A stretch of 64,000 nucleotides of DNA from Candidatus Thiothrix putei (GTDB taxonomy: Bacteria > Pseudomonadota > Gammaproteobacteria > Thiotrichales > Thiotrichaceae): positions 2,648,001 to 2,712,000 of the forward strand of contig CP124756.1 of NCBI GenBank assembly GCA_029972225.1, in the 5' to 3' direction. This document shows, one piece after another, positions 19,136 to 29,762 of this stretch; within the stretch, counting starts at the first letter, position 1, and the number at the start of each line of letters is the position of its first letter. The position numbers were made by a program, and so were the translations under genes. The notes under the pieces are model-generated. The model was given only the letters and a program-made list of their open reading frames with translations, was not told the DNA's origin and ran no database searches.

Positions 19136-19426
19136 ATGAAACGCCCTCACCGCCGCGCCAGCGAATGGCAAACCCTCATTAGCCAATGGCAAGCCAGCGG
19201 CTTATCCGCCCCGGCATTTTGTGAACAGCACAGTATCGGTTACGCCAGTTTTTGCCAATGGCGGCAGCGTCTACGCTCCGCAGATGGCGTGGAGGAACCA
19301 GCCGTTCCCGCCAATACCTTCATCGACTTGGGAGCATTATCGGCGGGTCATGCCGCGCTGGGGCAAGGCTGGCACATTGTGCTGAGTTTGGGGAATGGTG
19401 TTGAACTACGCCTGAGCCAACGCTGA
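19136..19426 (+). CDS. tnpA: IS66 TnpA accessory protein, copy 1
   Basis: A 96-residue accessory protein with the helix-turn-helix stretch WQTLISQWQASGLSAPAFCE and YASFCQWRQRLR typical of IS66 TnpA/OrfA. TnpA is required with TnpB and TnpC for transposition in characterised elements. Its TGA overlaps the tnpB ATG (TGATG), implying coupled translation. Confidence 0.9.
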   Translation: MKRPHRRASEWQTLISQWQASGLSAPAFCEQHSIGYASFCQWRQRLRSADGVEEPAVPANTFIDLGALSAGHAALGQGWHIVLSLGNGVELRLSQR

Positions 19427-19800
19427 TGTTTGCCCCCGCAGCCACCGCCCGCATCTGGCTATGCACCCAAGCCACCGACATGCGCAAAAGCTTTACGGGG
19501 CTGACCGCTTTGGTGAAAAACCAGTTAGGGCAAAATCCCCTGAGTGGGCATTATTTCGTGTTTGTGAACCTACGTAAAACCCAGATGAAGATCCTCTATT
19601 TTGAACCCAGCGGCTATTGCTTATGGAGCCAACGCCTGGAGCAGGGCCAATACCGGGTGCAGCCGACAACCAGCGGGCAGCGCGAACTGACCCGGACGGA
19701 TTTGCAGTTGATTTTGGCGGGCATTGAGGTGCAAAAATCCAGACAATTCAAGCGTTACCAGTATCCTGTGCAGCCACATTCTGGTACAATAAGCCCATGA
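19426..19800 (+). CDS. tnpB: IS66 TnpB (Orf2), copy 1
   Basis: A 124-residue IS66 Orf2-like protein: ATDMRKSFTGLTALVKNQLG, HYFVFVNLRKTQMKILYFEP and GYCLWSQRLEQGQYR are the family blocks. It overlaps tnpC by the ATGA arrangement. Confidence 0.92.
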   Translation: MFAPAATARIWLCTQATDMRKSFTGLTALVKNQLGQNPLSGHYFVFVNLRKTQMKILYFEPSGYCLWSQRLEQGQYRVQPTTSGQRELTRTDLQLILAGIEVQKSRQFKRYQYPVQPHSGTISP

Positions 19801-21416
19801 TTTTAAAGCCATCCACCCCGTCTGACACCAGCGTTCCCATGCCGCCGATTGTGGCGGAAATGCTGGCGTTGCGTGAGGAAAATGCTGCCCTGAAACAGGA
19901 TATAGCTGAATTGAAACGCCAATTGGCGTGGTTCAGGCAACATGTCTTTGGCAGCAAATCGGAAAAGCGTCCGGTTGAGATACCGGTGGCGCAGTTGCCG
20001 TTGTTTGCCCCCGCCGCCGCCCCGGTTGCCGCACCCGAGGGTGAAAGCATTACCGTCACCTACCAACGCGGTAAAGCCCCCAAGCTGCGCCCGGATGACT
20101 GCGTGAATGACAGCGGGTTACGCTTTACCGCCGATGTCCCGGTCAAGGTGATTCACCTCACCCCGCCGGAACTTCAGGGGGAAGAGGCTGACCAGTATGA
20201 GGTGATCGGCACCCAGGTGACCCATCGGGTGGCGCAACGCCCTGCCAGCTACCTCATCCTGCAATACGAGCGCCCGGTCATCAAACGTAAGGGCAGTGCT
20301 TCGGCTTCGCTCAGCAACCCACCACTTCCCAGCCCTGCACCCGCCAACGTGCTGGAACGTAGTGTCACCGATGTCAGCTTTTTGGTGGGGATGTTGGTGG
20401 ACAAGTTCCAGTACCACCTGCCGTTGTACCGCCAGCACCAACGCCTGACCCAAGCGGGGATCACCCTCAGCCGCACGACGCTGACCAATGCGGTGAAACG
20501 TGCCATCGACCTGCTCAAACCCATTGCCGAAGCGCAACTCGCCAGTGTACTGCAAAGCAAGCTGCTGGCGATGGACGAAACCCCCATCAAAGCCAGCCCC
20601 GCAGGCAACGGCAAGATGAAGCAAGGCTACTTCTGGCCGCTGTACGGGGATCAGGACGAAATCGTCTTCACCTTCTCCGCCAGCCGTGGGCGGCAACACA
20701 TTGAAAAGACTCTTCGCCAACAGTTCAGCGGCACACTGCTCAGCGACGGTTACCGTGCTTATGCCAGTTACGTCAACGCCAATGACAAGATTACCCATGC
20801 CCAATGCTGGGTACACAGCCGTCGCACCTTCATTGCCGCCGAAACCGCTGAACCACAAGCAGTACGCCAAGCCCTTGACACTATCGCGGCACTCTATCAG
20901 CACGAAGCCCAGATTAACGAGAAAAAACTCGACGGGGAAGCCAAACGTACCTACCGCCTCACCCACAGCAAGCCGTTGGTCGACCAGTTCTTTGAATGGT
21001 GCCAAACCCAATTACAACGTACCGATTTAATCCCCTCCAACCCGCTGACCAAAGCCCTTGGTTATGTCATCCGCCGCGAACACGAACTGCGCGTGTTTCT
21101 GGAAGATCCCGACGTGCCAATGGATACCAACCACATCGAACGCGCCCTGCGGCCCATCCCCATGGGCAGGAAAAACTGGTTGTTCTGCTGGACAGAACTC
21201 GGCGCGGAACACGTGGGCATCATCCAAAGCCTGATCACCACCTGCCGCCTGCATGACATTAACCCGTATGTCTATCTGATGGATGTTCTGTTGCGCGTTA
21301 GTGAGCATCCCGCTTCTCAGGTGCAAGACCTTACGCCAAGATGTTGGAAACAACGGTTTGCGGATAAGCCATTGCGCTCGGATTTGTTTGCGGATATCAA
21401 CGACGGGCTAGAATGA
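19797..21416 (+). CDS. tnpC: IS66 TnpC transposase, copy 1
   Basis: A 539-residue DDE transposase with an N-terminal leucine-zipper-like coiled coil ([20 protein letters not shown]), the [10 protein letters not shown] motif, a central catalytic domain ([22 protein letters not shown]) and the C-terminal [20 protein letters not shown] block carrying the catalytic Glu. The frame is intact and identical in translation to copy 2. Confidence 0.93.
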   Translation: MILKPSTPSDTSVPMPPIVAEMLALREENAALKQDIAELKRQLAWFRQHVFGSKSEKRPVEIPVAQLPLFAPAAAPVAAPEGESITVTYQRGKAPKLRPDDCVNDSGLRFTADVPVKVIHLTPPELQGEEADQYEVIGTQVTHRVAQRPASYLILQYERPVIKRKGSASASLSNPPLPSPAPANVLERSVTDVSFLVGMLVDKFQYHLPLYRQHQRLTQAGITLSRTTLTNAVKRAIDLLKPIAEAQLASVLQSKLLAMDETPIKASPAGNGKMKQGYFWPLYGDQDEIVFTFSASRGRQHIEKTLRQQFSGTLLSDGYRAYASYVNANDKITHAQCWVHSRRTFIAAETAEPQAVRQALDTIAALYQHEAQINEKKLDGEAKRTYRLTHSKPLVDQFFEWCQTQLQRTDLIPSNPLTKALGYVIRREHELRVFLEDPDVPMDTNHIERALRPIPMGRKNWLFCWTELGAEHVGIIQSLITTCRLHDINPYVYLMDVLLRVSEHPASQVQDLTPRCWKQRFADKPLRSDLFADINDGLE

Positions 21417-21784
21417 CCGTTTACGGTCGGGATACTCGCCGCCTTATTCCCTGCCCTGCAAGCAGCGCGGCTTGACCCGGCGGTGGCGATTCGTGGCTGA
21501 CTTTAACGCCATTACCCTGCAACTCAAGGGCATCCGCAAAGCCTACAATGTCGGTTTGCCAGCGGAAACCGAAGTGCTGCACGGGCTGGATTTAACCATT
21601 GCACGCGGCGAATTTGTGGCACTGATTGGTCCTTCTGGATCGGGCAAAAGTACTTTGCTGAACCTGATTGGCTTGCTCGATAAACCGACGGCGGGTGAAT
21701 TGTTGATTACGGGGCAACCGACGACGCAATTGCAGGATCGGGAACTGACCTTGTTACGCGCCAAAGCGATTGGTTTGTAAACGG

Positions 21785-23404
21785 TCATTCTAGCCCGTCG
21801 TTGATATCCGCAAACAAATCCGAGCGCAATGGCTTATCCGCAAACCGTTGTTTCCAACATCTTGGCGTAAGGTCTTGCACCTGAGAAGCGGGATGCTCAC
21901 TAACGCGCAACAGAACATCCATCAGATAGACATACGGGTTAATGTCATGCAGGCGGCAGGTGGTGATCAGGCTTTGGATGATGCCCACGTGTTCCGCGCC
22001 GAGTTCTGTCCAGCAGAACAACCAGTTTTTCCTGCCCATGGGGATGGGCCGCAGGGCGCGTTCGATGTGGTTGGTATCCATTGGCACGTCGGGATCTTCC
22101 AGAAACACGCGCAGTTCGTGTTCGCGGCGGATGACATAACCAAGGGCTTTGGTCAGCGGGTTGGAGGGGATTAAATCGGTACGTTGTAATTGGGTTTGGC
22201 ACCATTCAAAGAACTGGTCGACCAACGGCTTGCTGTGGGTGAGGCGGTAGGTACGTTTGGCTTCCCCGTCGAGTTTTTTCTCGTTAATCTGGGCTTCGTG
22301 CTGATAGAGTGCCGCGATAGTGTCAAGGGCTTGGCGTACTGCTTGTGGTTCAGCGGTTTCGGCGGCAATGAAGGTGCGACGGCTGTGTACCCAGCATTGG
22401 GCATGGGTAATCTTGTCATTGGCGTTGACGTAACTGGCATAAGCACGGTAACCGTCGCTGAGCAGTGTGCCGCTGAACTGTTGGCGAAGAGTCTTTTCAA
22501 TGTGTTGCCGCCCACGGCTGGCGGAGAAGGTGAAGACGATTTCGTCCTGATCCCCGTACAGCGGCCAGAAGTAGCCTTGCTTCATCTTGCCGTTGCCTGC
22601 GGGGCTGGCTTTGATGGGGGTTTCGTCCATCGCCAGCAGCTTGCTTTGCAGTACACTGGCGAGTTGCGCTTCGGCAATGGGTTTGAGCAGGTCGATGGCA
22701 CGTTTCACCGCATTGGTCAGCGTCGTGCGGCTGAGGGTGATCCCCGCTTGGGTCAGGCGTTGGTGCTGGCGGTACAACGGCAGGTGGTACTGGAACTTGT
22801 CCACCAACATCCCCACCAAAAAGCTGACATCGGTGACACTACGTTCCAGCACGTTGGCGGGTGCAGGGCTGGGAAGTGGTGGGTTGCTGAGCGAAGCCGA
22901 AGCACTGCCCTTACGTTTGATGACCGGGCGCTCGTATTGCAGGATGAGGTAGCTGGCAGGGCGTTGCGCCACCCGATGGGTCACCTGGGTGCCGATCACC
23001 TCATACTGGTCAGCCTCTTCCCCCTGAAGTTCCGGCGGGGTGAGGTGAATCACCTTGACCGGGACATCGGCGGTAAAGCGTAACCCGCTGTCATTCACGC
23101 AGTCATCCGGGCGCAGCTTGGGGGCTTTACCGCGTTGGTAGGTGACGGTAATGCTTTCACCCTCGGGTGCGGCAACCGGGGCGGCGGCGGGGGCAAACAA
23201 CGGCAACTGCGCCACCGGTATCTCAACCGGACGCTTTTCCGATTTGCTGCCAAAGACATGTTGCCTGAACCACGCCAATTGGCGTTTCAATTCAGCTATA
23301 TCCTGTTTCAGGGCAGCATTTTCCTCACGCAACGCCAGCATTTCCGCCACAATCGGCGGCATGGGAACGCTGGTGTCAGACGGGGTGGATGGCTTTAAAA
23401 TCAT
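21785..23404 (-). CDS. tnpC: IS66 TnpC transposase, copy 2
   Basis: 539 residues, identical in translation to copy 1: coiled coil, [21 protein letters not shown] and [20 protein letters not shown]. Intact frame, so this copy could be active. Confidence 0.93.
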   Translation of the reverse strand: MILKPSTPSDTSVPMPPIVAEMLALREENAALKQDIAELKRQLAWFRQHVFGSKSEKRPVEIPVAQLPLFAPAAAPVAAPEGESITVTYQRGKAPKLRPDDCVNDSGLRFTADVPVKVIHLTPPELQGEEADQYEVIGTQVTHRVAQRPASYLILQYERPVIKRKGSASASLSNPPLPSPAPANVLERSVTDVSFLVGMLVDKFQYHLPLYRQHQRLTQAGITLSRTTLTNAVKRAIDLLKPIAEAQLASVLQSKLLAMDETPIKASPAGNGKMKQGYFWPLYGDQDEIVFTFSASRGRQHIEKTLRQQFSGTLLSDGYRAYASYVNANDKITHAQCWVHSRRTFIAAETAEPQAVRQALDTIAALYQHEAQINEKKLDGEAKRTYRLTHSKPLVDQFFEWCQTQLQRTDLIPSNPLTKALGYVIRREHELRVFLEDPDVPMDTNHIERALRPIPMGRKNWLFCWTELGAEHVGIIQSLITTCRLHDINPYVYLMDVLLRVSEHPASQVQDLTPRCWKQRFADKPLRSDLFADINDGLE

Positions 23405-23775
23405 GGGCTTATTGTACCAGAATGTGGCTGCACAGGATACTGGTAACGCTTGAATTGTCTGGATTTTTGCACCTCAATGCCCGCCAAAATCAACTGCAAA
23501 TCCGTCCGGGTCAGTTCGCGCTGCCCGCTGGTTGTCGGCTGCACCCGGTATTGGCCCTGCTCCAGGCGTTGGCTCCATAAGCAATAGCCGCTGGGTTCAA
23601 AATAGAGGATCTTCATCTGGGTTTTACGTAGGTTCACAAACACGAAATAATGCCCACTCAGGGGATTTTGCCCTAACTGGTTTTTCACCAAAGCGGTCAG
23701 CCCCGTAAAGCTTTTGCGCATGTCGGTGGCTTGGGTGCATAGCCAGATGCGGGCGGTGGCTGCGGGGGCAAACAT
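23401..23775 (-). CDS. tnpB: IS66 TnpB (Orf2), copy 2
   Basis: 124 residues, identical to copy 1; overlaps tnpC by ATGA and is preceded by tnpA with a 1-nt overlap. Confidence 0.92.
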   Translation of the reverse strand: MFAPAATARIWLCTQATDMRKSFTGLTALVKNQLGQNPLSGHYFVFVNLRKTQMKILYFEPSGYCLWSQRLEQGQYRVQPTTSGQRELTRTDLQLILAGIEVQKSRQFKRYQYPVQPHSGTISP

Positions 23776-24065
23776 CAGCGTTGGCTCAGGCGTAGTTCAA
23801 CACCATTCCCCAAACTCAGCACAATGTGCCAGCCTTGCCCCAGCGCGGCATGACCCGCCGATAATGCTCCCAAGTCGATGAAGGTATTGGCGGGAACGGC
23901 TGGTTCCTCCACGCCATCTGCGGAGCGTAGACGCTGCCGCCATTGGCAAAAACTGGCGTAACCGATACTGTGCTGTTCACAAAATGCCGGGGCGGATAAG
24001 CCGCTGGCTTGCCATTGGCTAATGAGGGTTTGCCATTCGCTGGCGCGGCGGTGAGGGCGTTTCAT
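23775..24065 (-). CDS. tnpA: IS66 TnpA accessory protein, copy 2
   Basis: 96 residues, identical in translation to copy 1. Confidence 0.9.
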   Translation of the reverse strand: MKRPHRRASEWQTLISQWQASGLSAPAFCEQHSIGYASFCQWRQRLRSADGVEEPAVPANTFIDLGALSAGHAALGQGWHIVLSLGNGVELRLSQR

Positions 24066-24587
24066 TGAGGTTTCCTTCGGTTGTTCAGGTTGGAAACCAG
24101 TTTAGGACGTGGAAATCGCGAGGGCTAGACGTGCTGAAATGGTCGCTTACATTGGTTTTGTGTTCCAGTTCCACAACCTGCTGCCCGAATTTACCGCTCT
24201 GGAAAACGTGATGTTGCCATTGCTCGCCGCCCGTGGTCGCCCTGATGAAGCCATGCGTTTACGCGCTGCCGAATTGATTGAGCAGGTGGGGCTGACCGAG
24301 GTGGGCAAACACATGAGCAATGATTTATCCGGCGGTCAACAACAGCGCGTTGCCATTGCCCGCGCTTTAGTGATGCAACCCGCGCTGGTGCTGGCGGACG
24401 AGCCTACCGGCAACCTTGATACCAAAGCCGCTGACAATGTGTTTGATTTGCTGCGCAGCGTGAATGAAGCCAGCGATACCAGTTTTTTAATCGTCACCCA
24501 CGACCCGCGCTTGGCGCAGCGTTGCGACCGCATTATTGAACTGGTGGACGGGCGGATTGATTCGGATAAAGCCAATGCTCGCGCACG

Positions 24588-26447
24588 TTAGCACGCTTCC
24601 CACAACACCCGCTCAAACCCCAGTGCCACCACCGCCAGACAGTGCAGACGCTCAGGTTGCTGGTATTTGGTTTCCAATGCCTGCCGGTAATCCCGCAACT
24701 GGGTTAACGCTGCCTGCATCGCTGTCTGCACTACTGGCAACACTGCCAAGGTTTCGCGTGATTGACCTCGCACTTGCTCCGCTGTGAGTTTGGCATCTGC
24801 CAATGACACGTATTTGAATTCCAATACAATATCTTTCAGCAGCGGGAAACGCCGCATATTCGGGCGGATGATCATCAACAAGTCGGAATAACGCCGCTGA
24901 ATCACCGCTTCCGAATCCATAATGTAATACAGGTCGTTGAATAGCAGCGTCATGAAGGCGGTTTTCACCGTGAGTTCGTTGCTCCAGCGGTAATCGCGGT
25001 TGCTGAATACGGCAAAATATTTGTTCTCGACGAATTCGACCAGAGGCTGCAAATCAGCCGTCTGGTAGAAGTTTTCTGCCAAGTGTTGCGCGGTTTGCTG
25101 GTCTTCAAAGCGGGGCAAGGTTTGTTCTTTGAGTTGCTCAACGTACACACCACGGATCACCAGATTGGGGATTGCCAACACCAACCGCCCCATGCCATCC
25201 ACGTCCGCTATGGTTAACACGCCAAAAAAATACAGCAGGGAGAGCATGTAGGTCGGGTCGTGTTGCACCCGTTGCAATTGTTCTACCCCGAAACGGGTTT
25301 CCAGTTGCCGCAAAGGGGTGGTGCGGGTTTCATCCAGAATTTGGTCAATCACTGCCGCACCGGCTGGCAGGTTGGCAATGTAACGGATGCACCCCGCATC
25401 CATCGCCAGATTGCCGTCGAGCATTTGGCGCGGCATATCGCCGTTCTGTTGATAATGGCGCAAGAAGTAAAAGCTCAAGGTAGGGTTATACACCAGTGGC
25501 AGCGTCAACATTTCACAAAAGCGGTAGCCGTTATAGAATCGCCGCATTACATCCAGAATACCCGCAACTTTCTGGGTATCCTGCTGATGGGCTTGCAGGA
25601 TTTGCTGCAATAACAAGGTCAGTTCGTCTTGCGTCACCCCACATAAGGCATTAAAACGTTCATCCAGATAAATGCTGGTGGCAACATTGTAGCCGCTGGT
25701 CATGTCGCTCAATACCACCGGGGAAACGCCCGTGATAAATACCCTTGAAATTTTGCCTTCGGACGCACTCGCTTTGATCACTTTGAACAAGGTTTTCAAC
25801 ACGCCCTCGCCTTCCAGCAAGTCGTGGTAACGCACCCGATCACGCGGGTCGCTGGTGAGGATTTCATTGGCGAAATTATCGTATTCGTCAATCAGCAGGT
25901 AGACGGTATGCCCGCTGTTTTTCACTACGCCAGCCAAAGATTCAAAAGAAGCAATCGCATTGTGAGGTAAAATCGTTACCGCAGAGGTCAGGGTATGACG
26001 GTACTTTTCCACGAACTCCTCGATCGCCACGTTGATATGCTCAAACAGATTGCGCTTAATCTGTTCAATATCACCCTGCCCCGACACTTTGGAAAAATCC
26101 CAACGCAAGATCAGGTACTGGTTATGCTCGGCAGTAGGATTTTTGCCAATGGCAAGATCACCAAATAGCGCAGGAAATTCATCTGCTGTATGACGGTCAT
26201 AGTAATTCGCCAGCGTTGACAACAGCAGGGACTTCCCGAACCGGCGCGGGCGCAAGAACACCAACTGATCCCCAGCGGCTTCTATCGCGGGAATGTGCGC
26301 GGTGCGGTCAAAGTACAACATACCTTGCGAGCGAATCCGCTGGAAATCACTGATACCGTAGGGAAATTGGATCATAGTCACGACAACATTTTGGTTGGGG
26401 TATGCAGTGAGTTTAGCACGGGCAGACACAAGGCTGAGGTCATTCAT
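24588..26447 (-). CDS. AAA-ATPase-like protein with C-terminal PD-(D/E)XK nuclease-like domain
   Basis: The core begins [20 protein letters not shown], the standard opening of the AAA-ATPase_like family, followed by a P-loop [20 protein letters not shown] and a Walker-B-like [16 protein letters not shown]. The C-terminus has [10 protein letters not shown] then [11 protein letters not shown], matching the D...ExK core of the PDDEXK_9 nuclease domain. Length 619. The ATG at 26447 has GGAG 8 nt upstream and overlaps the preceding DUF262 stop (ATGA). A second candidate, Met at 26375 (MIQFPYGI), matches the usual family start better but lacks a ribosome site. The overlap places it as third gene of the DUF262 operon. 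Its higher GC than those genes suggests a separate origin. These proteins are linked to mobile or defence contexts; activity is unproven. Confidence 0.8.
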   Translation of the reverse strand: MNDLSLVSARAKLTAYPNQNVVVTMIQFPYGISDFQRIRSQGMLYFDRTAHIPAIEAAGDQLVFLRPRRFGKSLLLSTLANYYDRHTADEFPALFGDLAIGKNPTAEHNQYLILRWDFSKVSGQGDIEQIKRNLFEHINVAIEEFVEKYRHTLTSAVTILPHNAIASFESLAGVVKNSGHTVYLLIDEYDNFANEILTSDPRDRVRYHDLLEGEGVLKTLFKVIKASASEGKISRVFITGVSPVVLSDMTSGYNVATSIYLDERFNALCGVTQDELTLLLQQILQAHQQDTQKVAGILDVMRRFYNGYRFCEMLTLPLVYNPTLSFYFLRHYQQNGDMPRQMLDGNLAMDAGCIRYIANLPAGAAVIDQILDETRTTPLRQLETRFGVEQLQRVQHDPTYMLSLLYFFGVLTIADVDGMGRLVLAIPNLVIRGVYVEQLKEQTLPRFEDQQTAQHLAENFYQTADLQPLVEFVENKYFAVFSNRDYRWSNELTVKTAFMTLLFNDLYYIMDSEAVIQRRYSDLLMIIRPNMRRFPLLKDIVLEFKYVSLADAKLTAEQVRGQSRETLAVLPVVQTAMQAALTQLRDYRQALETKYQQPERLHCLAVVALGFERVLWEAC

Positions 26448-29400
26448 GCAGCATCTCCGGTATCACTATCGACCAATTTATTTTTATCTAATGGGTTCTC
26501 TAGCTGATATAAATCGCAGATAAAAGTAACAGCAACTTCGATCATATCCATTGTTTCAGTTGGCTTAAGCCACACCTTTCCAGCTTCTATTTGAATACTA
26601 GACATATTGGTGATTAACCAATCTATGAAACATGCATTTTTATGGATAGTAAGATTTGGAAGCTCTATTCTCCAGCCTTTTTCTTCACAGAATGACTCTA
26701 TATCATCAATTAGAAATAATGGACTCTCCGTTGCATATTGAACATAAGAACTATATTTAAAAACCCGAACCTCCTTATTATTTTTATTCCGCACGCATAA
26801 AATACGATTATTATTCGTAATTATATCCCAAACAGTTTTTACGTATGGATTAACATGATACGACCTTAAGTTATCTCCGCCCAACTCCCTTATTTTAAAA
26901 CTCCCACCCCAAGAATAAATATTTGAATACTCACATGTTATATTTTTATATTTAACAAAATAATATCGCCACTTTCTTGAAAATGCATTTATCTTACATT
27001 CTTCTTTTAAGTATTGAAATATTATCTCATCAAGTCTTTCCATAGGAGATAGGTTAGAATCAATAGCACTGTATTTATCTAAAAAGTTAACAAGAAAATT
27101 CTTATTTTTTAGACCATACTCAGCTTTACTGTCAATATAATAAGCGAGAATAACATTCCAATTATTTTTACTACCAAAAAACCATAATCCATGCAATTTA
27201 GAGCCATTTATCCATATCTGATACTCTTCAAGACTTAATAATGCTCTTAAAATAAGTGAACAGTTTTGACTCCATATTTCATCAAATGATTTTGCACGTT
27301 GTTGAAAATTGACAACAAATTCACTACTGAAAATTTCTTCTGTTTCCGGCATGAAATTGTGAATAGCTCCCTTAACTTCAGGATGATCTTCAAGTTTAAA
27401 GATAACGTCTCTCAATGCTGGATATTGCGTTATCAATTTGGCTTTTTTGATTTCAGACTGAACGGAATATAACTGTTCGTTATTAATCAAAAAATATTCA
27501 TGCGGTTTATCTTCTAGTGTCTTGTAAACATTTTCATCACAAGTTAGGCGGCATATGACATTTATACAATCGTGCATTTTTTTATCCTTCAAATCTGATG
27601 AAAATGAAATACCAGATTGTTTTCTTACCCTTATTAGTAAGTTCCTAATAACACGAACTAAATCATGCAAGTGATCATCACCTAGCTTTTTTTCATCAAA
27701 GTCATGATATACATAGGAGCCACTTGCAAAATTACATTTTCAGCGTGAACCTTCCTTCATCTGAAGGAAAAAAGAAGTGTGGGCTGCCGTTTTCGGCGAT
27801 AATAGAAGCGTCAAAACAACCATTAAGCCCACGCTATGAATTCTACCGAACGCGCCCTGATTGCACAACGCTGGAGTTTGCTGCAAATTGAAATACTACC
27901 TTGCTTCAATGATGCCTTTGGCACATTGACCCCCAAGCTTGAAAAACTCATTCACGTACTGGAGCTGACGCGCATTGAAGATTTTGTGCGCTCTTTTCGT
28001 GATGGGTCTGGACGGCCAGCGACGGAGCGATCTTGGTTTGCCAATGCTTTTGTCGCCAAAAGCGTGCTCAATATTGTCAATACGCGAGCACTCATTGACC
28101 GGCTGCAAAACGATCGCTCCCTGCGACGCATCTGCGGGTTTCCCCTGACCAAGAAACTGCCTTCCGAATCCACCTTTTCACGTGCCTTCGCTGAATTTGC
28201 TGAACAGCGTTTAGCGGAACGTGTGCATGAAACGTTGGTGAAAACGTATTTGGGCGATGCGCTGATCGGCCACCTGTGTCGGGATTCAACAGCCATTGAG
28301 GCACGTGAACGGCCTGTTGCCGAGGAAAAGCCAAAGAAAAAACAAGGGCAAACACGGATTCAGCGCCAACGGGAACAGTCACTTCAGCAAGCACTCGATG
28401 AGATACCGGTTCAGTGTAACCGGGGGACGAAGAAGAATGCCCAAGGCTACAAGCACAGTTGGAACGGCTACAAACTGCATATCGATACCGCCGATTGTGG
28501 TGTCCCGATAGCAGCCATTCTGTCTTCCGCCTCCTTTCACGACAGCGGGGCAGCCATCCCACTCTCTCAAATCAGTGCCCAACGTGTGTAAACGGTCATT
28601 CTAGCCCGTCGTTGATATCCGCAAACAAATCCGAGCGCAATGGCTTATCCGCAAACCGTTGTTTCCAACATCTTGGCGTAAGGTCTTGCACCTGAGAAGC
28701 GGGATGCTCACTAACGCGCAACAGAACATCCATCAGATAGACATACGGGTTAATGTCATGCAGGCGGCAGGTGGTGATCAGGCTTTGGATGATGCCCACG
28801 TGTTCCGCGCCGAGTTCTGTCCAGCAGAACAACCAGTTTTTCCTGCCCATGGGGATGGGCCGCAGGGCGCGTTCGATGTGGTTGGTATCCATTGGCACGT
28901 CGGGATCTTCCAGAAACACGCGCAGTTCGTGTTCGCGGCGGATGACATAACCAAGGGCTTTGGTCAGCGGGTTGGAGGGGACTAAATCGGTACGTTGTAA
29001 TTGGGTTTGGCACCATTCAAAGAACTGGTCGACCAACGGCTTGCTGTGGGTGAGGCGGTAGGTACGTTTGGCTTCCCCGTCGAGTTTTTTCTCGTTAATC
29101 TGGGCTTCGTGCTGATAGAGTGCCGCGATAGTGTCAAGGGCTTGGCGTACTGCTTGTGGTTCAGCGGTTTCGGCGGCAATGAAGGTGCGACGGCTGTGTA
29201 CCCAGCATTGGGCATGGGTAATCTTGTCATTGGCGTTGACGTAACTGGCATAAGCACGGTAACCGTCGCTGAGCAGTGTGCCGCTGAACTGTTGGCGAAG
29301 AGTCTTTTCAATGTGTTGCCGCCCACGGCTGGCGGAGAAGGTGAAGACGATTTCGTCCTGATCCCCGTACAGCGGCCAGAAGTAGCCTTGCTTCATCTTG

Positions 29401-29762
29401 CCGTTGCCTGCGGGGCTGGCTTTGATGGGGGTTTCGTCCATCGCCAGCAGCTTGCTTTGCAGTACACTGGCGAGTTGCGCTTCGGCAATGGGTTTGAGCA
29501 GGTCGATGGCACGTTTCACCGCATTGGTCAGCGTCGTGCGGCTGAGGGTGATCCCCGCTTGGGTCAGGCGTTGGTGCTGGCGGTACAACGGCAGGTGGTA
29601 CTGGAACTTGTCCACCAACATCCCCACCAAAAAGCTGACATCGGTGACACTACGTTCCAGCACGTTGGCGGGTGCAGGGCTGGGAAGTGGTGGGTTGCTG
29701 AGCGAAGCCGAAGCACTGCCCTTACGTTTGATGACCGGGCGCTCGTATTGCAGGATGAGGTA

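Larger units (their letters stand above)
19051..21424 (+). mobile_element. IS66-family element, copy 1 (2374 bp, tnpABC)
   Basis: The left end is GTAAGCGACCATT and the right end is the complement of GTAAACGGTCATT. The 8-bp target duplication GGTCGGGA lies at 19043-19050 and 21425-21432. Excision restores the permease frame (ATLVG joined to [10 protein letters not shown]). Copy 2, inverted, starts 352 bp away and encodes identical proteins. Confidence 0.95.
16444..21500 (+). pseudogene. FtsX-type ABC exporter permease, broken by two IS elements and 5'-truncated
   Basis: Removing the two IS elements and one copy of each target duplication joins 16444-16545, 18141-19050 and 21433-21500 into one frame of 1080 bp (359 codons). 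The product begins with a periplasmic-type segment (FQAQIIILPPNEVSRPLHQ), continues through the MacB-like periplasmic domain, and has three C-terminal helices (NTVIRFFVGLTAALGIASVL, LLQGALTGLIGSLLGAFVGW, and a last one ending [20 protein letters not shown]). This is the LolC/LolE/MacB permease layout. The first transmembrane helix expected at the N-terminus is missing, so the 5' end was lost or lies in an unrecognised rearrangement. The adjoining ATPase gene overlaps its stop by 8 nt. Confidence 0.85.
21777..24150 (-). mobile_element. IS66-family element, copy 2 (2374 bp, inverted relative to copy 1)
   Basis: Ends GTAAACGGTCATT (21777) and AATGGTCGCTTAC (24150) with 8-bp target duplication ATTGGTTT at 21769-21776 and 24151-24158. 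Own duplication and exact restoration of the ATPase frame show an independent insertion. Confidence 0.95.
21493..24591 (+). pseudogene. ABC exporter ATPase (LolD/MacB type) interrupted by IS66 copy 2
   Basis: Removing IS66 copy 2 and one target duplication joins 21493-21776 with 24159-24591 into 717 bp (238 codons). The product has Walker A ([16 protein letters not shown]), the Q-loop [20 protein letters not shown], signature [15 protein letters not shown], Walker [13 protein letters not shown] and H-loop IVTHDP. This is the LolD/MacB-type ATPase of lipoprotein or MacB-like exporters. The GTG at 21493 overlaps the permease stop by 8 nt. With the partner permease also broken, this exporter should be dead in this strain. 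Its TAG and the TAA of the convergent downstream gene share bases. Confidence 0.9.

Noticed and set aside
20118..21011. Long open frames (up to 297 codons) antisense to IS66 tnpC, repeated in all three copies
   Set aside because: They are mirror images of the tnpC codon pattern in a GC-rich gene, have no ribosome site, and translate to low-quality sequence without recognisable motifs.
19051..24150. Composite transposon made from IS66 copies 1 and 2
   Set aside because: Each copy has its own different 8-bp duplication and restores a separate gene on removal, so they inserted independently.
27720..27745. A target-site duplication such as AAAATT for the outer IS4/IS5-type element
   Set aside because: Possible short matches exist but none fits with the inverted-repeat ends or restores the DUF262 frame, so no duplication is claimed.
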